Shown piece after piece: positions 42,125 through 51,460 of a stretch of DNA of 64,000 nt. This DNA comes from Rhodopseudomonas palustris JSC-3b (GTDB lineage: Bacteria; Pseudomonadota; Alphaproteobacteria; Rhizobiales; Xanthobacteraceae). The stretch is from assembly GCA_000504425.1 (NCBI GenBank), contig KI632513.1:916970-980969 (forward strand), in the 5' to 3' direction. The notes below the pieces were generated by a model. The model was not told the origin of the DNA. It made no database searches and saw nothing but the letters and a program-made list of their open reading frames with translations. The position numbers and the translations under genes are program-made. Every line of letters begins with the position of its first letter. The stretch's first letter is position 1.

Positions 42125-45100
42125 TTACTGGCCGCCGCCAAAGCGCCGCGACCACCAGCCGATCCGGCGCGGCTGCACGGGCTGCGGAGCAGGGGGCTGC
42201 TCGGCGGCGTCCGCGGCCGGGGTCACCGGCTCGGCGGCCACTTCAGGAGCCTGGGCCACGGGAGCCTCAACACTCGGTTCAGCCGGCGCGGTCGGGGCAT
42301 CGATCGCAAGCTGCGGCTCAGCTGCCGCGGGCGCCGAAGCGAAGCTGACCTTCTCACGCACCGTCGAGCGGCGCCGGGCCGGCTTGGAGTCGCTGGCGTC
42401 GCTGCCCTCGTCGGCCTGAGCGGCTTCGGGCTGGGGCTGCGCGGCCGGCGTTTCAACCTGAGCTTCCACCACGGGGGTCTCGGCGGGCTGCGGCGCGTCG
42501 CCATTCCATGACGGCGTCTGATCCGGCTGCTGAGCGGCCACCGGCGGAGCTTCGGCCGGCTCGTCCTGATCGCTGTCGCCGTCGTCGGCCTGCGCCGTAT
42601 CGCCCGAAAAGTCCTGATCGTCGCCAGCGGCCTCGTCGTCACCGCCGAGCGCCAGCGCATCCTCGCCATTGCCCGAGCCATTGCCACGCCGACGCCGTCC
42701 GCCACGGCGGCCACGGCGCCGCGGCCGACGCTCGCCGTCGCCATTCTGGTCGGCGCGGCTCTCGGCATCGCCGTCCTCGGCCGCTTCATCGCCGGCCTCG
42801 TCGGACTCGGCGCCTTCAACGGCATTGACCGGGGCGATCGAGAAATCATCGTCCTGCGGCTGAGCGCCTTCGCGCGCTTCCGCCGACCGCGGCCGACGAC
42901 GGCGCCGACGCTTGCGCTTGCTACGGCCTTCGCCGTCGCTATCGGCATCGGTCGTGCCGGCTTCGTCGGCAAGGCCGATGGTCTCGTCGGTCTCGATCTC
43001 GGCTTCGAATTCGTAGTCGTCGTCTTCGATGATGTCGTCAGCCGGCGCGGCGGCGAGCTGCGCGGCGAGCGTGGCCTTGGCGGCTTCCAGCGTATGCACC
43101 TGTTCGCCGCGGTCGATCACATAGGACTGCTGCCCGGTCACGGTCGGATCGGCGTTGACGAACAGCGAGACCTTAAAGCTGCTCTCCAGATCGCGCAGAT
43201 GGCCGCGCTTGTGGTTGAGCACATAGAGCGCGACGTCGGTGCGGGTGCGCACCACCAGATTGTGGGTCGCGCCCTTCATCAGAATTTCTTCAAGGCCGCG
43301 CAGCAATTGCAGCGCCACCGAGGACACCGAACGCAGATGGCCGGAGCCGCCGCAATGCGGGCAGGGCTCGGTCGAGCTTTCCAGCACGCTGGCGCGAATG
43401 CGCTGACGCGACATTTCGAGCAGGCCGAAATGCGAGATGCGGCCGATCTGGATGCGGGCGCGATCCTGGCGCAGACATTCGCTGAGCTTGCGCTCAACCG
43501 CACGGTTGTTGCGCTTCTCCTCCATGTCGATGAAGTCGATCACGATCAGGCCGGCGAGATCGCGTAAGCGCAGCTGACGCGCCACTTCCTCGGCCGCTTC
43601 GAGATTGGTCTTCAGCGCGGTGTCTTCGATGTGATGTTCGCGGGTCGAGCGGCCGGAATTGACGTCGATCGAGACCAGCGCCTCGGTCTGGTTGATGACG
43701 ATGTATCCGCCGGAGCGCAGTTGCACGGTCGGCGAGAACATCGCGTCGAGCTGGCTTTCCACGCCCATGCGCGAGAACAGCGGCTGGGCGTCGCGATACA
43801 GCTTCACCGCCCGGACATTGGACGGCATCAGCATGTGCATGAAGTCGCGCGCTTCGCGGTAGCCGGCTTCACCCGCCACCTGAATTTCGTCGATCTCCTT
43901 GTTGTAGAGATCGCGCAGCGAGCGCTTGATCAGCGAGCCTTCTTCATAGACCAGGGTTGGGGCCTGCGAGCGCAGCGTCATGTCGCGCACGGTTTCCCAC
44001 ATCCGGATCAGATATTCGAAGTCGCGCTTGATTTCCTGCTTGGTGCGCGAGGCACCAGCGGTGCGCAGGATGATGCCCATGCCCTCCGGCACGTCCAGAT
44101 CCTGCACCACTTCCTTGAGGCGCGAGCGATCCTGCGCCGAGGTGATCTTGCGGCTGATGCCGCCGCCGCGCGCGGTGTTCGGCATCAGCACGGCGTAGCG
44201 GCCAGCCAGCGACAGATAGGTGGTGAGCGCCGCACCCTTGTTGCCGCGTTCTTCCTTGACCACCTGCACCAGCATCACCTGGCGGCGCTTGATGACTTCC
44301 TGAATCTTGTACTGGCGGCGCGGACGGAACGCGCGCTCGGGCACTTCCTCGAGCACGTCATCGCCGCCGACCGACTCGACGATCTCTTCCTCGGCATCGT
44401 CGTCGCCGTCCTCATCGTCCTCGTCTTCGTCGTCGCCATGTTCGTCATGGTCGGCGAGCGCCGCATCGGCAGCGGCTTCGCTGGCGACCGCGGTCTGATC
44501 GATCGGGAACGGCGCGTCCTCGGCATAGCCGGTCTGTTCGGCGGCTGCCTCGGGCAGCACCGCGGCAAGCGCGTCGGATGCAACAGCGGCGGGCTGTTCC
44601 GGGGCGACCGGCGCGGCTTCGGCGCTGCCTTGCGGCGCGGCCGGCTCGTCATGGTCGTGCGGCTGACCGTGCGGCGCGTAATCGACCGCGGGCAGCAGCT
44701 CGGTCGAGGCCACCGCGCGCGGCTGCGGCTCGTCGTGCTGGCCGCCGTCCTGGTCGTGGTGGGCACCCTCGTGCAGTTCACCCTCGTGGTGATCGGCATC
44801 GTGCGGGGCGGCGACCGCAGCCAGCTCGTGCGTGGCGCCCTCGCTCGGCTCGAACGCTTCGCCGTGCTCGCTGCCTTCAACGAAGACCGGCTCCAACGTT
44901 TCGGCATCGAGCGGCGCGCCGTCGATGATCTCGCTCTGCACGCGCTCGCCATTGCCACGACGGCGCGAATTGCGATGCCGGGAGCGGCGGCGGCTGGAGC
45001 GGCTTTCGCTTTCTTCCTCTTCCTCGCGATGGGCGCGTTCGTCGGCCTCGATCAGCGCCTGACGGTCCGCCATCGGGATCTGGTAATAGTCCGGATGGAT

Positions 45101-45319
45101 TTCGCTAAAAGCCAGGAAGCCGTGGCGATTGCCGCCATATTCAATGAAAGCGGCCTGCAGCGAGGGCTCAACGCGGGTGACCTTCGCCAGATAGATGTTG
45201 CCGCGCAGTTGTTTGCGTTGGGCGGTCTCGAAATCAAACTCTTCGACGCGGTTGCCGCGGACCACGACCACCCGGGTCTCTTCCGGGTGGGTGGCATCGA
45301 TCAGCATTTTGTTGGCCAT
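42125..45319 (-). CDS. rne: Ribonuclease E with large acidic insertion in the S1 domain
   Basis: About 1064 residues from ATG 45319 (MANKMLIDATHPEETRVVV); an ATG at 45331 is an alternative and neither has a good Shine-Dalgarno sequence. The S1 RNA-binding domain begins at about 38 and is split by an insertion of ~240 residues (about 92-330): first Arg/Ser-rich, then Glu/His/Asp/Ala-rich. The catalytic core follows with the magnesium-binding Asp552 (SIDVNSG) and Asp595 (IVIDFIDM), and the Zn-link Cys653 and Cys656 (CPHC). The C-terminal ~330 residues are disordered, with Arg-rich and acidic patches that scaffold the degradosome and bind RNA. RNase E starts most mRNA decay. A terminator lies right after. 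Confidence 0.96.
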   Translation of the reverse strand: MANKMLIDATHPEETRVVVVRGNRVEEFDFETAQRKQLRGNIYLAKVTRVEPSLQAAFIEYGGNRHGFLAFSEIHPDYYQIPMADRQALIEADERAHREEEEESESRSSRRRSRHRNSRRRGNGERVQSEIIDGAPLDAETLEPVFVEGSEHGEAFEPSEGATHELAAVAAPHDADHHEGELHEGAHHDQDGGQHDEPQPRAVASTELLPAVDYAPHGQPHDHDEPAAPQGSAEAAPVAPEQPAAVASDALAAVLPEAAAEQTGYAEDAPFPIDQTAVASEAAADAALADHDEHGDDEDEDDEDGDDDAEEEIVESVGGDDVLEEVPERAFRPRRQYKIQEVIKRRQVMLVQVVKEERGNKGAALTTYLSLAGRYAVLMPNTARGGGISRKITSAQDRSRLKEVVQDLDVPEGMGIILRTAGASRTKQEIKRDFEYLIRMWETVRDMTLRSQAPTLVYEEGSLIKRSLRDLYNKEIDEIQVAGEAGYREARDFMHMLMPSNVRAVKLYRDAQPLFSRMGVESQLDAMFSPTVQLRSGGYIVINQTEALVSIDVNSGRSTREHHIEDTALKTNLEAAEEVARQLRLRDLAGLIVIDFIDMEEKRNNRAVERKLSECLRQDRARIQIGRISHFGLLEMSRQRIRASVLESSTEPCPHCGGSGHLRSVSSVALQLLRGLEEILMKGATHNLVVRTRTDVALYVLNHKRGHLRDLESSFKVSLFVNADPTVTGQQSYVIDRGEQVHTLEAAKATLAAQLAAAPADDIIEDDDYEFEAEIETDETIGLADEAGTTDADSDGEGRSKRKRRRRRRPRSAEAREGAQPQDDDFSIAPVNAVEGAESDEAGDEAAEDGDAESRADQNGDGERRPRRRGRRGGRRRRGNGSGNGEDALALGGDDEAAGDDQDFSGDTAQADDGDSDQDEPAEAPPVAAQQPDQTPSWNGDAPQPAETPVVEAQVETPAAQPQPEAAQADEGSDASDSKPARRRSTVREKVSFASAPAAAEPQLAIDAPTAPAEPSVEAPVAQAPEVAAEPVTPAADAAEQPPAPQPVQPRRIGWWSRRFGGGQ

Positions 45320-46013
45320 TGGAGGACTCATGCCGGCGGATGACGCGCAACTCGGCCCGCGCACGCGGCGCGGCCGGACACTGCAACGGTCCACCTGATT
45401 CGGGGGTGAAGGAAAGGCCGAAGCGCAACCCGGAGCGCTGCGCCGCTTGAAGACCCGGGGCGCCGCAGCGCGCGAAGCTATTGCTTCGCAGCGGCGCGTC
45501 CTTGTCGTGGGTCTTGGTCGGCAACACAGTCTGGCGCATCAAGCGTCGGCCCGTCTGATCAGAGTGGCGGCGGGGGCCGCCTGGTTTTGCTGAACGGCGG
45601 TTGTGCGCCGAAGCGCTTCGCCGGCTTTCGCAAATCGCGGCCCGCTAGGGCCGAAATCGTTGGTCATGTCGTGCCGCACAACGTCCCTGGTGCTGTTGGG
45701 ACCGGGATCGGACACCCCTGGATCAACCGCCGCTCTAGCCGCGGCCGCGCACTGCGCTTGCCGGGAAGGGGGCGGAAACCACAAACCCTCAGCCGAAAAA
45801 TCTGCAGAGGAATTCGCGTGCGCCAGGAGGCCTAATGCGACGCAACCGTGAGTTAATACCGTCAGCTCCTCGTACATACGTCGAATGCCTAGCGCTGGCA
45901 AGCGAGGCGTCGTGCGAGGACAACGCCCTATCTGAATCACCTGTCGCCGCTTAAACTCGAGTTAACCGTACGCTTCTAATGCAATAAAGACCCTCACGAA
46001 GAGAGAGGAATCG
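45320..46013. other. Divergent rne/amidase intergenic region (about 690 bases)
   Basis: Holds the rne leader and the promoter of the amidase gene. A structured element is seen at 45461-45496 (CGCCGC with GCGGCG enclosing GCGAAGC/GCTTCGC). An open frame at 45539-45940 (minus) has no ribosome-binding site or recognisable domain and was not called. Long leaders are normal for rne, which is autoregulated in E. coli. Confidence 0.5.
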
Positions 46014-47300
46014 TTGGCACGCCGCGCAAATCATAAATTTGTGTTGGGAGCGGTTCTGGGATTGGCGTTTCTCGCAGCCTTTCTCGCGCCGCCGCGCGTG
46101 GCGTTGGCTGAAGACCAGGATGCCACCGGCGCGATCCATGCGCGCGTTCCAGTGGTATCTGACGCTAGGCTCGCGGGCGATGAGCGTCAGACGCGGTTCA
46201 TTCTCGATCTCGACAAGGAAGTATCGCTGCGGGCTTTCGTGCTCGCCGATCCGTATCGGGTGGTGATCGATCTGCCCCAGGTCAATTTCCGGCTGCCAGC
46301 CGGCACCGGAACGCAGGGCCGGGGTCTGATCAAGGCGTTCCGCTACGGGCTGGTGATGCCGGGCGGCTCGCGCATCGTGCTCGATCTGACTGGGCCGGCC
46401 AAGGTCGAAAAATCCTATGTGCTCGGCGCCGCCAACGGCCAGCCGCCGCGGCTGGTGCTCGAACTCGAAACGGTCGATCGCACCGCCTTCGTGCAGGCGC
46501 TGGCGTCCGAGGATCGGCCGCAATTGCGCGCGGCGGTCGGCGCCTCCGATGGCAAGGTTGCCGACGCGCCGGTGCCGATGCCGGTGCCCGACGATCGCCC
46601 GGTGGTGGTGCTCGACCCAGGCCATGGCGGTGTCGATAACGGCACCCAGGCCGCCAGCGGCGAATCAGAAAAGGCGCTGGTGCTCGATTTCGCGCTGGCG
46701 CTGCGCGACCAGATTGAAAAGAACGGCAAATATCGGGTGGTGATGACGCGCACCGACGACACCTTCATTCCGCTTGCGGATCGGGTGCGGGTGGCGCGCA
46801 ATAATTCGGCGGCGCTGTTCGTCTCGATCCATGCCGATGCCTTGCCGCGCGGCGAGGGCGATGCCCAGGGGGCGACCGTTTACACCCTGTCGGACAAGGC
46901 CTCGGACGCCGAGGCGCAGCGGCTGGCCGACGCCGAAAACAAGGCGGACGCGATCGGCGGCGTCAACCTCACCGAGGAGCCGACCGAGGTCGCCGACATT
47001 CTGATCGACCTCGCGCAGCGCGAAACTAAAACCTTCTCGAACCGCTTCGCCCGCATCCTGGTCGCCGAAATGAAGCAGGCGGCGCGCATGCACAAGCGGC
47101 CGCTCAAGTCGGCCGGATTCAAGGTGTTGAAGGCGCCGGACGTGCCCTCGGTGTTGATCGAGCTCGGCTATGTCACCAACAAGGGCGACCTCAAGCAGCT
47201 GGTTTCCGAGGATTGGCGCAGCAAGACCGTGGGCGCGGTGGCGCAGGCGGTCGATGGCTTCTTCGGCAAACGGGTGGTCTCAACCGCCAATCCCAACTGA
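46014..47300 (+). CDS. amiC: N-acetylmuramoyl-L-alanine amidase with AMIN domain (AmiC-type)
   Basis: 428 residues. Start is TTG 46014, right after GAGAGAGGAA; no ATG is available before the mature domain. Signal peptide (about 1-32), AMIN domain (about 50-155; LAGDERQTRFILDLDKEVSL) for septal targeting, linker, and Amidase_3 zinc domain (about 200-415; VVVLDPGHGGVDNGT with His and, further on, SEKALVLDFA with Glu, SIHADAL with His, ELGYVTN with catalytic Glu). It cleaves the amide between MurNAc and the stem peptide during daughter-cell separation. Upstream of mrcA in a conserved arrangement. Confidence 0.95.
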   Translation: MARRANHKFVLGAVLGLAFLAAFLAPPRVALAEDQDATGAIHARVPVVSDARLAGDERQTRFILDLDKEVSLRAFVLADPYRVVIDLPQVNFRLPAGTGTQGRGLIKAFRYGLVMPGGSRIVLDLTGPAKVEKSYVLGAANGQPPRLVLELETVDRTAFVQALASEDRPQLRAAVGASDGKVADAPVPMPVPDDRPVVVLDPGHGGVDNGTQAASGESEKALVLDFALALRDQIEKNGKYRVVMTRTDDTFIPLADRVRVARNNSAALFVSIHADALPRGEGDAQGATVYTLSDKASDAEAQRLADAENKADAIGGVNLTEEPTEVADILIDLAQRETKTFSNRFARILVAEMKQAARMHKRPLKSAGFKVLKAPDVPSVLIELGYVTNKGDLKQLVSEDWRSKTVGAVAQAVDGFFGKRVVSTANPN

Positions 47301-47471
47301 AAAACCGTGGCTAAGCCCTAGTTTGGCCACAGCGTCTCCTATACAAAGGCGACGCGCGCGATTGATGTCGGCTGCCATGGCAAGCGCCCGGTTTCCCGGG
47401 CGACTGCCGATTTTGCGCCCATTGACGCGCGGCTCACCGGATCAAACCCGGGTTGGATCGGAATCTCGATA

Positions 47472-49961
47472 ATGCGATTGCTGTTTCGGTTTATGGGCTT
47501 CCTGTTCGCCGTTGGAACCATCGTGTTCCTGGTCGGCGTTGCGGCCGTAGCCGGGCTGATCTGGCACTACTCGAAGGACCTGCCAGATTATTCGCAGTTG
47601 CAGGACTACGAGCCGCCGGTGATGACCCGCGTGCATGCGGCCGACGGTTCGCTGCTTGGCGAATATTCGCGCGAGCGCCGGCTGTATCTGCCGATCCAGG
47701 CGGTGCCGAAGATGGTGATCAACGCCTTCCTGGCCGCCGAAGACAAGAATTTCTACGAGCACGGTGGCATCGACTATCAGGGCTTGGCGCGCGCCGCGCT
47801 GCTCTATGCCCAGAACATCGGCTCGAATCGCCGGCCGCAGGGCGCCTCGACCATTACTCAGCAGGTCGCGAAAAACTTCCTGCTCACCAACGAGGTGTCG
47901 TTCACCCGCAAAATCAAGGAAGCGCTGCTGGCGATGCGGATCGAGCGGGCCTATTCCAAGGACCGCATCCTCGAACTGTATCTGAACGAGATCTATCTCG
48001 GCCTGGGCGCCTATGGCATCGCCGCGGCGTCGCTGGTCTATTTCGACAAGTCGGTCAACGAGCTGACCGTGGCCGAAGCCGCCTATCTCGCCGCGCTGCC
48101 CAAGGCGCCGGCGGCGCTGCATCCGGTCCGCAACCGCGACCGCGCGATCGAGCGCCGCAATTACGTGCTCGACCGGCTGATGGAGAACGGCTGGATCAAG
48201 CAGGCCGACGCCGACAAGGCGCGCAAGGACCCGCTCGCCGTCACCAGCCGTGCCAATGCGGCGCATACTTTCGCCGGCGAATATTTCGCCGAGGAAGTGC
48301 GGCGCGACGTGTTCGAGCGCTATGGCGAGAAGAAGCTCTATGAGGGCGGGCTGTCGGTCCGTACCACGCTCGATCCCAAGCTGCAGGTGTTCGCGCGTCA
48401 GACCATGACCGCGGGCCTGGTGCGCTACGACGAAGCCCAGGGCTGGCGCGGCCCGGTCAACAAGATCGACGTGTCCGGTGATTGGGGGCTCAAGCTCGCC
48501 GACGTGAAATCGCTGAACGACGTCTCGCCCTGGCGCATGGCCGTGGTGCTGGAGACTTCGGATCAATCGGCGCGAATCGGTTTTCAGCCTGGCCGTGAGC
48601 TGGGCGGTGCGGTCTCCAAGGAACGTCAGGTTGGCCTGATCACGCTCGATGGCGTGCGCTGGGCCAAGGCGGCCTCGGGCCCGAGTCGCGGCAAAACCCC
48701 GACCTCGGTGTCGCAGGTGCTGTCGCCGGGCGACATCATCTATGCCGATCCGCTGGTCAACAAGGATGGCTCGCGCGTCGAAGGTCAGTACCGGCTGCGG
48801 CAGCTGCCGGAAGTGTCCGGCGCCATGGTGGTGATGGACCCGTGGACCGGGCGCGTGTTGGCGATGGTCGGCGGCTTCTCGTTCGATCAGAGCCAGTTCA
48901 ACCGCGCGACCCAGGCCTATCGGCAGCCGGGCTCGTCGTTCAAGCCGCTGGTCTATTCGGCGGCGATGGACAATGGCTACACGCCCTCGACCGTGGTGAT
49001 CGACGCGCCGATCGAAATCGATCAGGGCCAGGGCATCGGGGTGTGGCGGCCGGAGAACTACTCGACCGGCAAGTATTATGGCCCGACCACGCTGCGCAAC
49101 GCGTTGCAGCGCTCGCTCAACACCGTGACGGTGCGCTTGGCGCAGGACATCGGCATGCCGCTGATCGGCGAATACGCCAAGCGCTTTGGCGTCTATGACG
49201 ATCTGCCGAATTATCTGTCCTACGCACTCGGCGCCGGCGAAACCACGGTGATGCGCATGGTCACCGCCTATTCGATGTTCGCCAATGGCGGACGCCGGGT
49301 GAAGCCGACGCTGATCGACCGGATTCAGGACCGCTACGGCCGCACCATCTTCAAGCACGACCAGCGCGAATGCCGCGGCTGCGAGGCGCCGGAGGGCTGG
49401 AAGAACCAGACCGAGCCGCAGCTCGTCGATCGCCGTGAACAGGTGCTGGACGCCATGACCGCCTATCAGATCACCTCGATGATGGAAGGGGTGGTGCAGG
49501 GCGGTACCGCGACCGTGATCCGCGAGGTCGGCAAGCCGATCGCCGGCAAGACCGGCACCACCAATGACGAGAAGGACGCCTGGTTCATCGGCTTCTCGCC
49601 CGATGTCGTGGTCGGCATCTATGTCGGCTACGACAAGCCGCGCAATCTCGGCCGCGGCATGACCGGCGGTCATCTGGCGGCGCCGATCGCCAAGGATTTC
49701 CTGAAATTGGCGCTGGCCGACAAGCCAGCGGTGCCGTTCCGCGTGCCGGCCGGCATCAAGCTGATCCGCGTCGATGCCAAGAGCGGCATGCGCGCCGGCC
49801 CCGAAAGCGGCCGCACCATTCTGGAAGCGTTCAAGCCGGGCACCGCGCCGCCCGACAACTATTCTGTGATCGGTGTTGCCGACGCCGATGGCCGCTCGGT
49901 GACCGTGCCGCCTGAAGCCGATCGCATGATTCTGCGTCCTGGCACCGGCGGGTTGTATTGA
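47472..49961 (+). CDS. mrcA: Penicillin-binding protein 1A (bifunctional)
   Basis: 829 residues. Short cytoplasmic N-terminus, one transmembrane helix (about 8-31), GT51 transglycosylase domain with catalytic Glu90 (FLAAEDKNFYEHGG) and QGASTITQQVAKN, an OB-like insert typical of PBP1A, and the transpeptidase domain with Ser488-x-x-Lys491 (PGSSFKPL), SLN (RSLNTVTVRL) and Lys693-Thr-Gly-Thr. It polymerises and cross-links peptidoglycan. ATG 47472. It lies between the amidase and prfB, a standard Rhizobiales order. No abnormality seen. Confidence 0.97.
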   Translation: MRLLFRFMGFLFAVGTIVFLVGVAAVAGLIWHYSKDLPDYSQLQDYEPPVMTRVHAADGSLLGEYSRERRLYLPIQAVPKMVINAFLAAEDKNFYEHGGIDYQGLARAALLYAQNIGSNRRPQGASTITQQVAKNFLLTNEVSFTRKIKEALLAMRIERAYSKDRILELYLNEIYLGLGAYGIAAASLVYFDKSVNELTVAEAAYLAALPKAPAALHPVRNRDRAIERRNYVLDRLMENGWIKQADADKARKDPLAVTSRANAAHTFAGEYFAEEVRRDVFERYGEKKLYEGGLSVRTTLDPKLQVFARQTMTAGLVRYDEAQGWRGPVNKIDVSGDWGLKLADVKSLNDVSPWRMAVVLETSDQSARIGFQPGRELGGAVSKERQVGLITLDGVRWAKAASGPSRGKTPTSVSQVLSPGDIIYADPLVNKDGSRVEGQYRLRQLPEVSGAMVVMDPWTGRVLAMVGGFSFDQSQFNRATQAYRQPGSSFKPLVYSAAMDNGYTPSTVVIDAPIEIDQGQGIGVWRPENYSTGKYYGPTTLRNALQRSLNTVTVRLAQDIGMPLIGEYAKRFGVYDDLPNYLSYALGAGETTVMRMVTAYSMFANGGRRVKPTLIDRIQDRYGRTIFKHDQRECRGCEAPEGWKNQTEPQLVDRREQVLDAMTAYQITSMMEGVVQGGTATVIREVGKPIAGKTGTTNDEKDAWFIGFSPDVVVGIYVGYDKPRNLGRGMTGGHLAAPIAKDFLKLALADKPAVPFRVPAGIKLIRVDAKSGMRAGPESGRTILEAFKPGTAPPDNYSVIGVADADGRSVTVPPEADRMILRPGTGGLY

Positions 49962-50049
49962 CGATCTCGACGATTGCGCTTTGCCGCAGTCGTCGTTACA
50001 CCGCAGGCAACACATCGCTTCACGCGATCCCTCGCAATATAGAGTTCCC

Positions 50050-51181
50050 ATGCGCGCCGAAATCGAAAGGCTCGTCGAAGAGATCAAGCAGTCAGTCGGG
50101 CTGCTGAGGAGGCATCTTTGACGTCGACCAAGCCACTGCACGCCTCGCTGAGCTGAACAAGCTCGCTGAAGACCCCGAGCTCTGGAACGATCCGCAAAAA
50201 GCTCAAAAACTGATGCAGGAGCGCACCTCGCTTGAGGATGCGCTGGCCGGCATCGGCAAGGTGGAAAGCGAGCTTGAGGACAATGTCGGCATGATCGAAC
50301 TCGGCGAGGCCGAGGGCGACGATGCCGTCGTGGCCGAAGCCGAAGCCGCTCTAAAAGCTTTGAAAAAGGAAGTGGCGCGGCGCGAGCTGGAAGCGCTGCT
50401 GTCCGGCGAAGCCGATCGGTTCGACACCTATCTCGAAGTCCACGCCGGCGCTGGCGGCACCGAGAGCCAGGATTGGGCGTCGATGCTGCTGCGCATGTAT
50501 GTGCGCTGGGCTGAAAAGCGCGGCTTCAAGATCGAGTATCTCGAAGAGACCGAGGGCGAAGAGGCCGGCATCAAGTCGGCGACGATTCAGATCTCCGGCC
50601 ACAACGCCTATGGCTGGCTGAAGACCGAGGCCGGCGTGCACCGCTTGGTGCGGATCTCGCCTTACGATTCCAACGCGCGCCGTCACACTTCGTTTTCGAG
50701 CGTGCAGATCTTCCCGGTGGTCGACACCTCGATCAAGATCGACATCAACGAGAGCGATGTTCGGGTCGATACCATGCGCTCGGGCGGCGCGGGTGGTCAG
50801 CACGTCAACAAGACCGAATCTGCGGTGCGACTCACGCACATTCCGACCGGCGTCGCGGTGGTGTGTCAGGCTGGCCGTTCGCAGCACAAGAACCGCGCTC
50901 AGGCGTGGGACATGCTGCGCGCGCGGCTGTACGAGATCGAGCTGAAGAAGCGCGAGGAAAAGGCCGCCGCCGAGCAGGCCGCCAAGACCGATATCGGCTG
51001 GGGGCACCAGATCCGCTCCTACGTGCTGCAGCCCTATCAGATGGTCAAGGACCTGCGCACCGGGGTGCAGACCTCAGACACCGCCGGCGTGCTCGACGGC
51101 GATCTCGACGAGTTCATGGCCGCAACGCTGGCACAGCGCGCCTTCGGCGGCGGGCCGGGCAGCGTTGAGGACGTCGACTAA
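50050..51181 (+). CDS. prfB: Peptide chain release factor 2 with programmed +1 frameshift
   Basis: The gene needs a frameshift. Frame 1 runs from ATG 50050 for 23 codons to CTT (50116-50118) and TGA (50119-50121). Frame 2 begins at GAC 50120 and runs to 51181. The site reads AGGAGGCATCTTTGACG: a Shine-Dalgarno-like AGGAGG (50107-50112), then CTT TGA C, the classical RF2 autoregulatory signal. The joined product is 376 residues, normal for RF2. A reading from 50213 alone would lack the N-terminal helical domain. GGQ is at residues 248-250. The stop-codon recognition tripeptide SPF is SPY here (203-205), which is common in alphaproteobacteria. RF2 releases peptides at UGA and UAA. Confidence 0.95.
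50107..50122 (+). promoter_or_regulatory. prfB +1 frameshift site
   Basis: AGGAGG (50107-50112) pairs with 16S rRNA, three bases, then CTT (50116-50118) slips to TTT (50117-50119) at the in-frame TGA (50119-50121). When RF2 is scarce, frameshifting makes full-length factor. Confidence 0.95.
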
Positions 51182-51232
51182 TCGCGTGTAGTGCAGCTGA
51201 CGCGATTGCCCGTGTAGCAACGGCAATCGCGT
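51180..51232 (+). promoter_or_regulatory. Alternative stem-loops after prfB
   Basis: ACGCGATT (51200-51207) can pair either with AATCGCGT (51180-51187) or, extended to ACGCGATTGCC (51200-51210), with GGCAATCGCGT (51222-51232). The two structures exclude each other. No T-run follows; may be termination or mRNA end protection. Confidence 0.5.
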
Positions 51233-51338
51233 TGGCGCTCGTCGATCAGCTTGTAGTTTGAATCTGACGTCGCGACGGGTGTGATCGCCCGCCGCGCGCT
51301 TTTGCTATGACGGGCGCTGATTGATGCCGGCGGGCCCC

Positions 51339-51425
51339 GTCATGACCGCGCGTGTCGCTGCATCCACGTCTTAACAGCGCTGCCGGATTAAAGACGGAGA
51401 TGGCCGGGACGAGCCCGGCCATCAC
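51339..51425. repeat. REP-like doublet, family B, two inverted copies
   Basis: First copy 51339-51372 (GTCATGACCGCGCGTGTCGC and on, ending CATCCACGTCTT). Second copy 51391-51425 in opposite orientation, with a perfect 10-bp stem GATGGCCGGG (51399-51408) and CCCGGCCATC (51414-51423). The pair is arranged like a BIME/REP doublet. Confidence 0.65.
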
Positions 51426-51460
51426 GTGCGGAGTGGCTGGTATCAATCGCCGTGGCGTGA

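Noticed and set aside
43631-45343. 570-residue open frame on the plus strand
   Set aside because: Fully antisense to rne, which has clear catalytic motifs; the frame has no recognisable domain.
45539-45940. Possible 133-residue gene upstream of rne
   Set aside because: No ribosome-binding site, no hydrophobic core pattern or known motif; likely leader or intergenic DNA.
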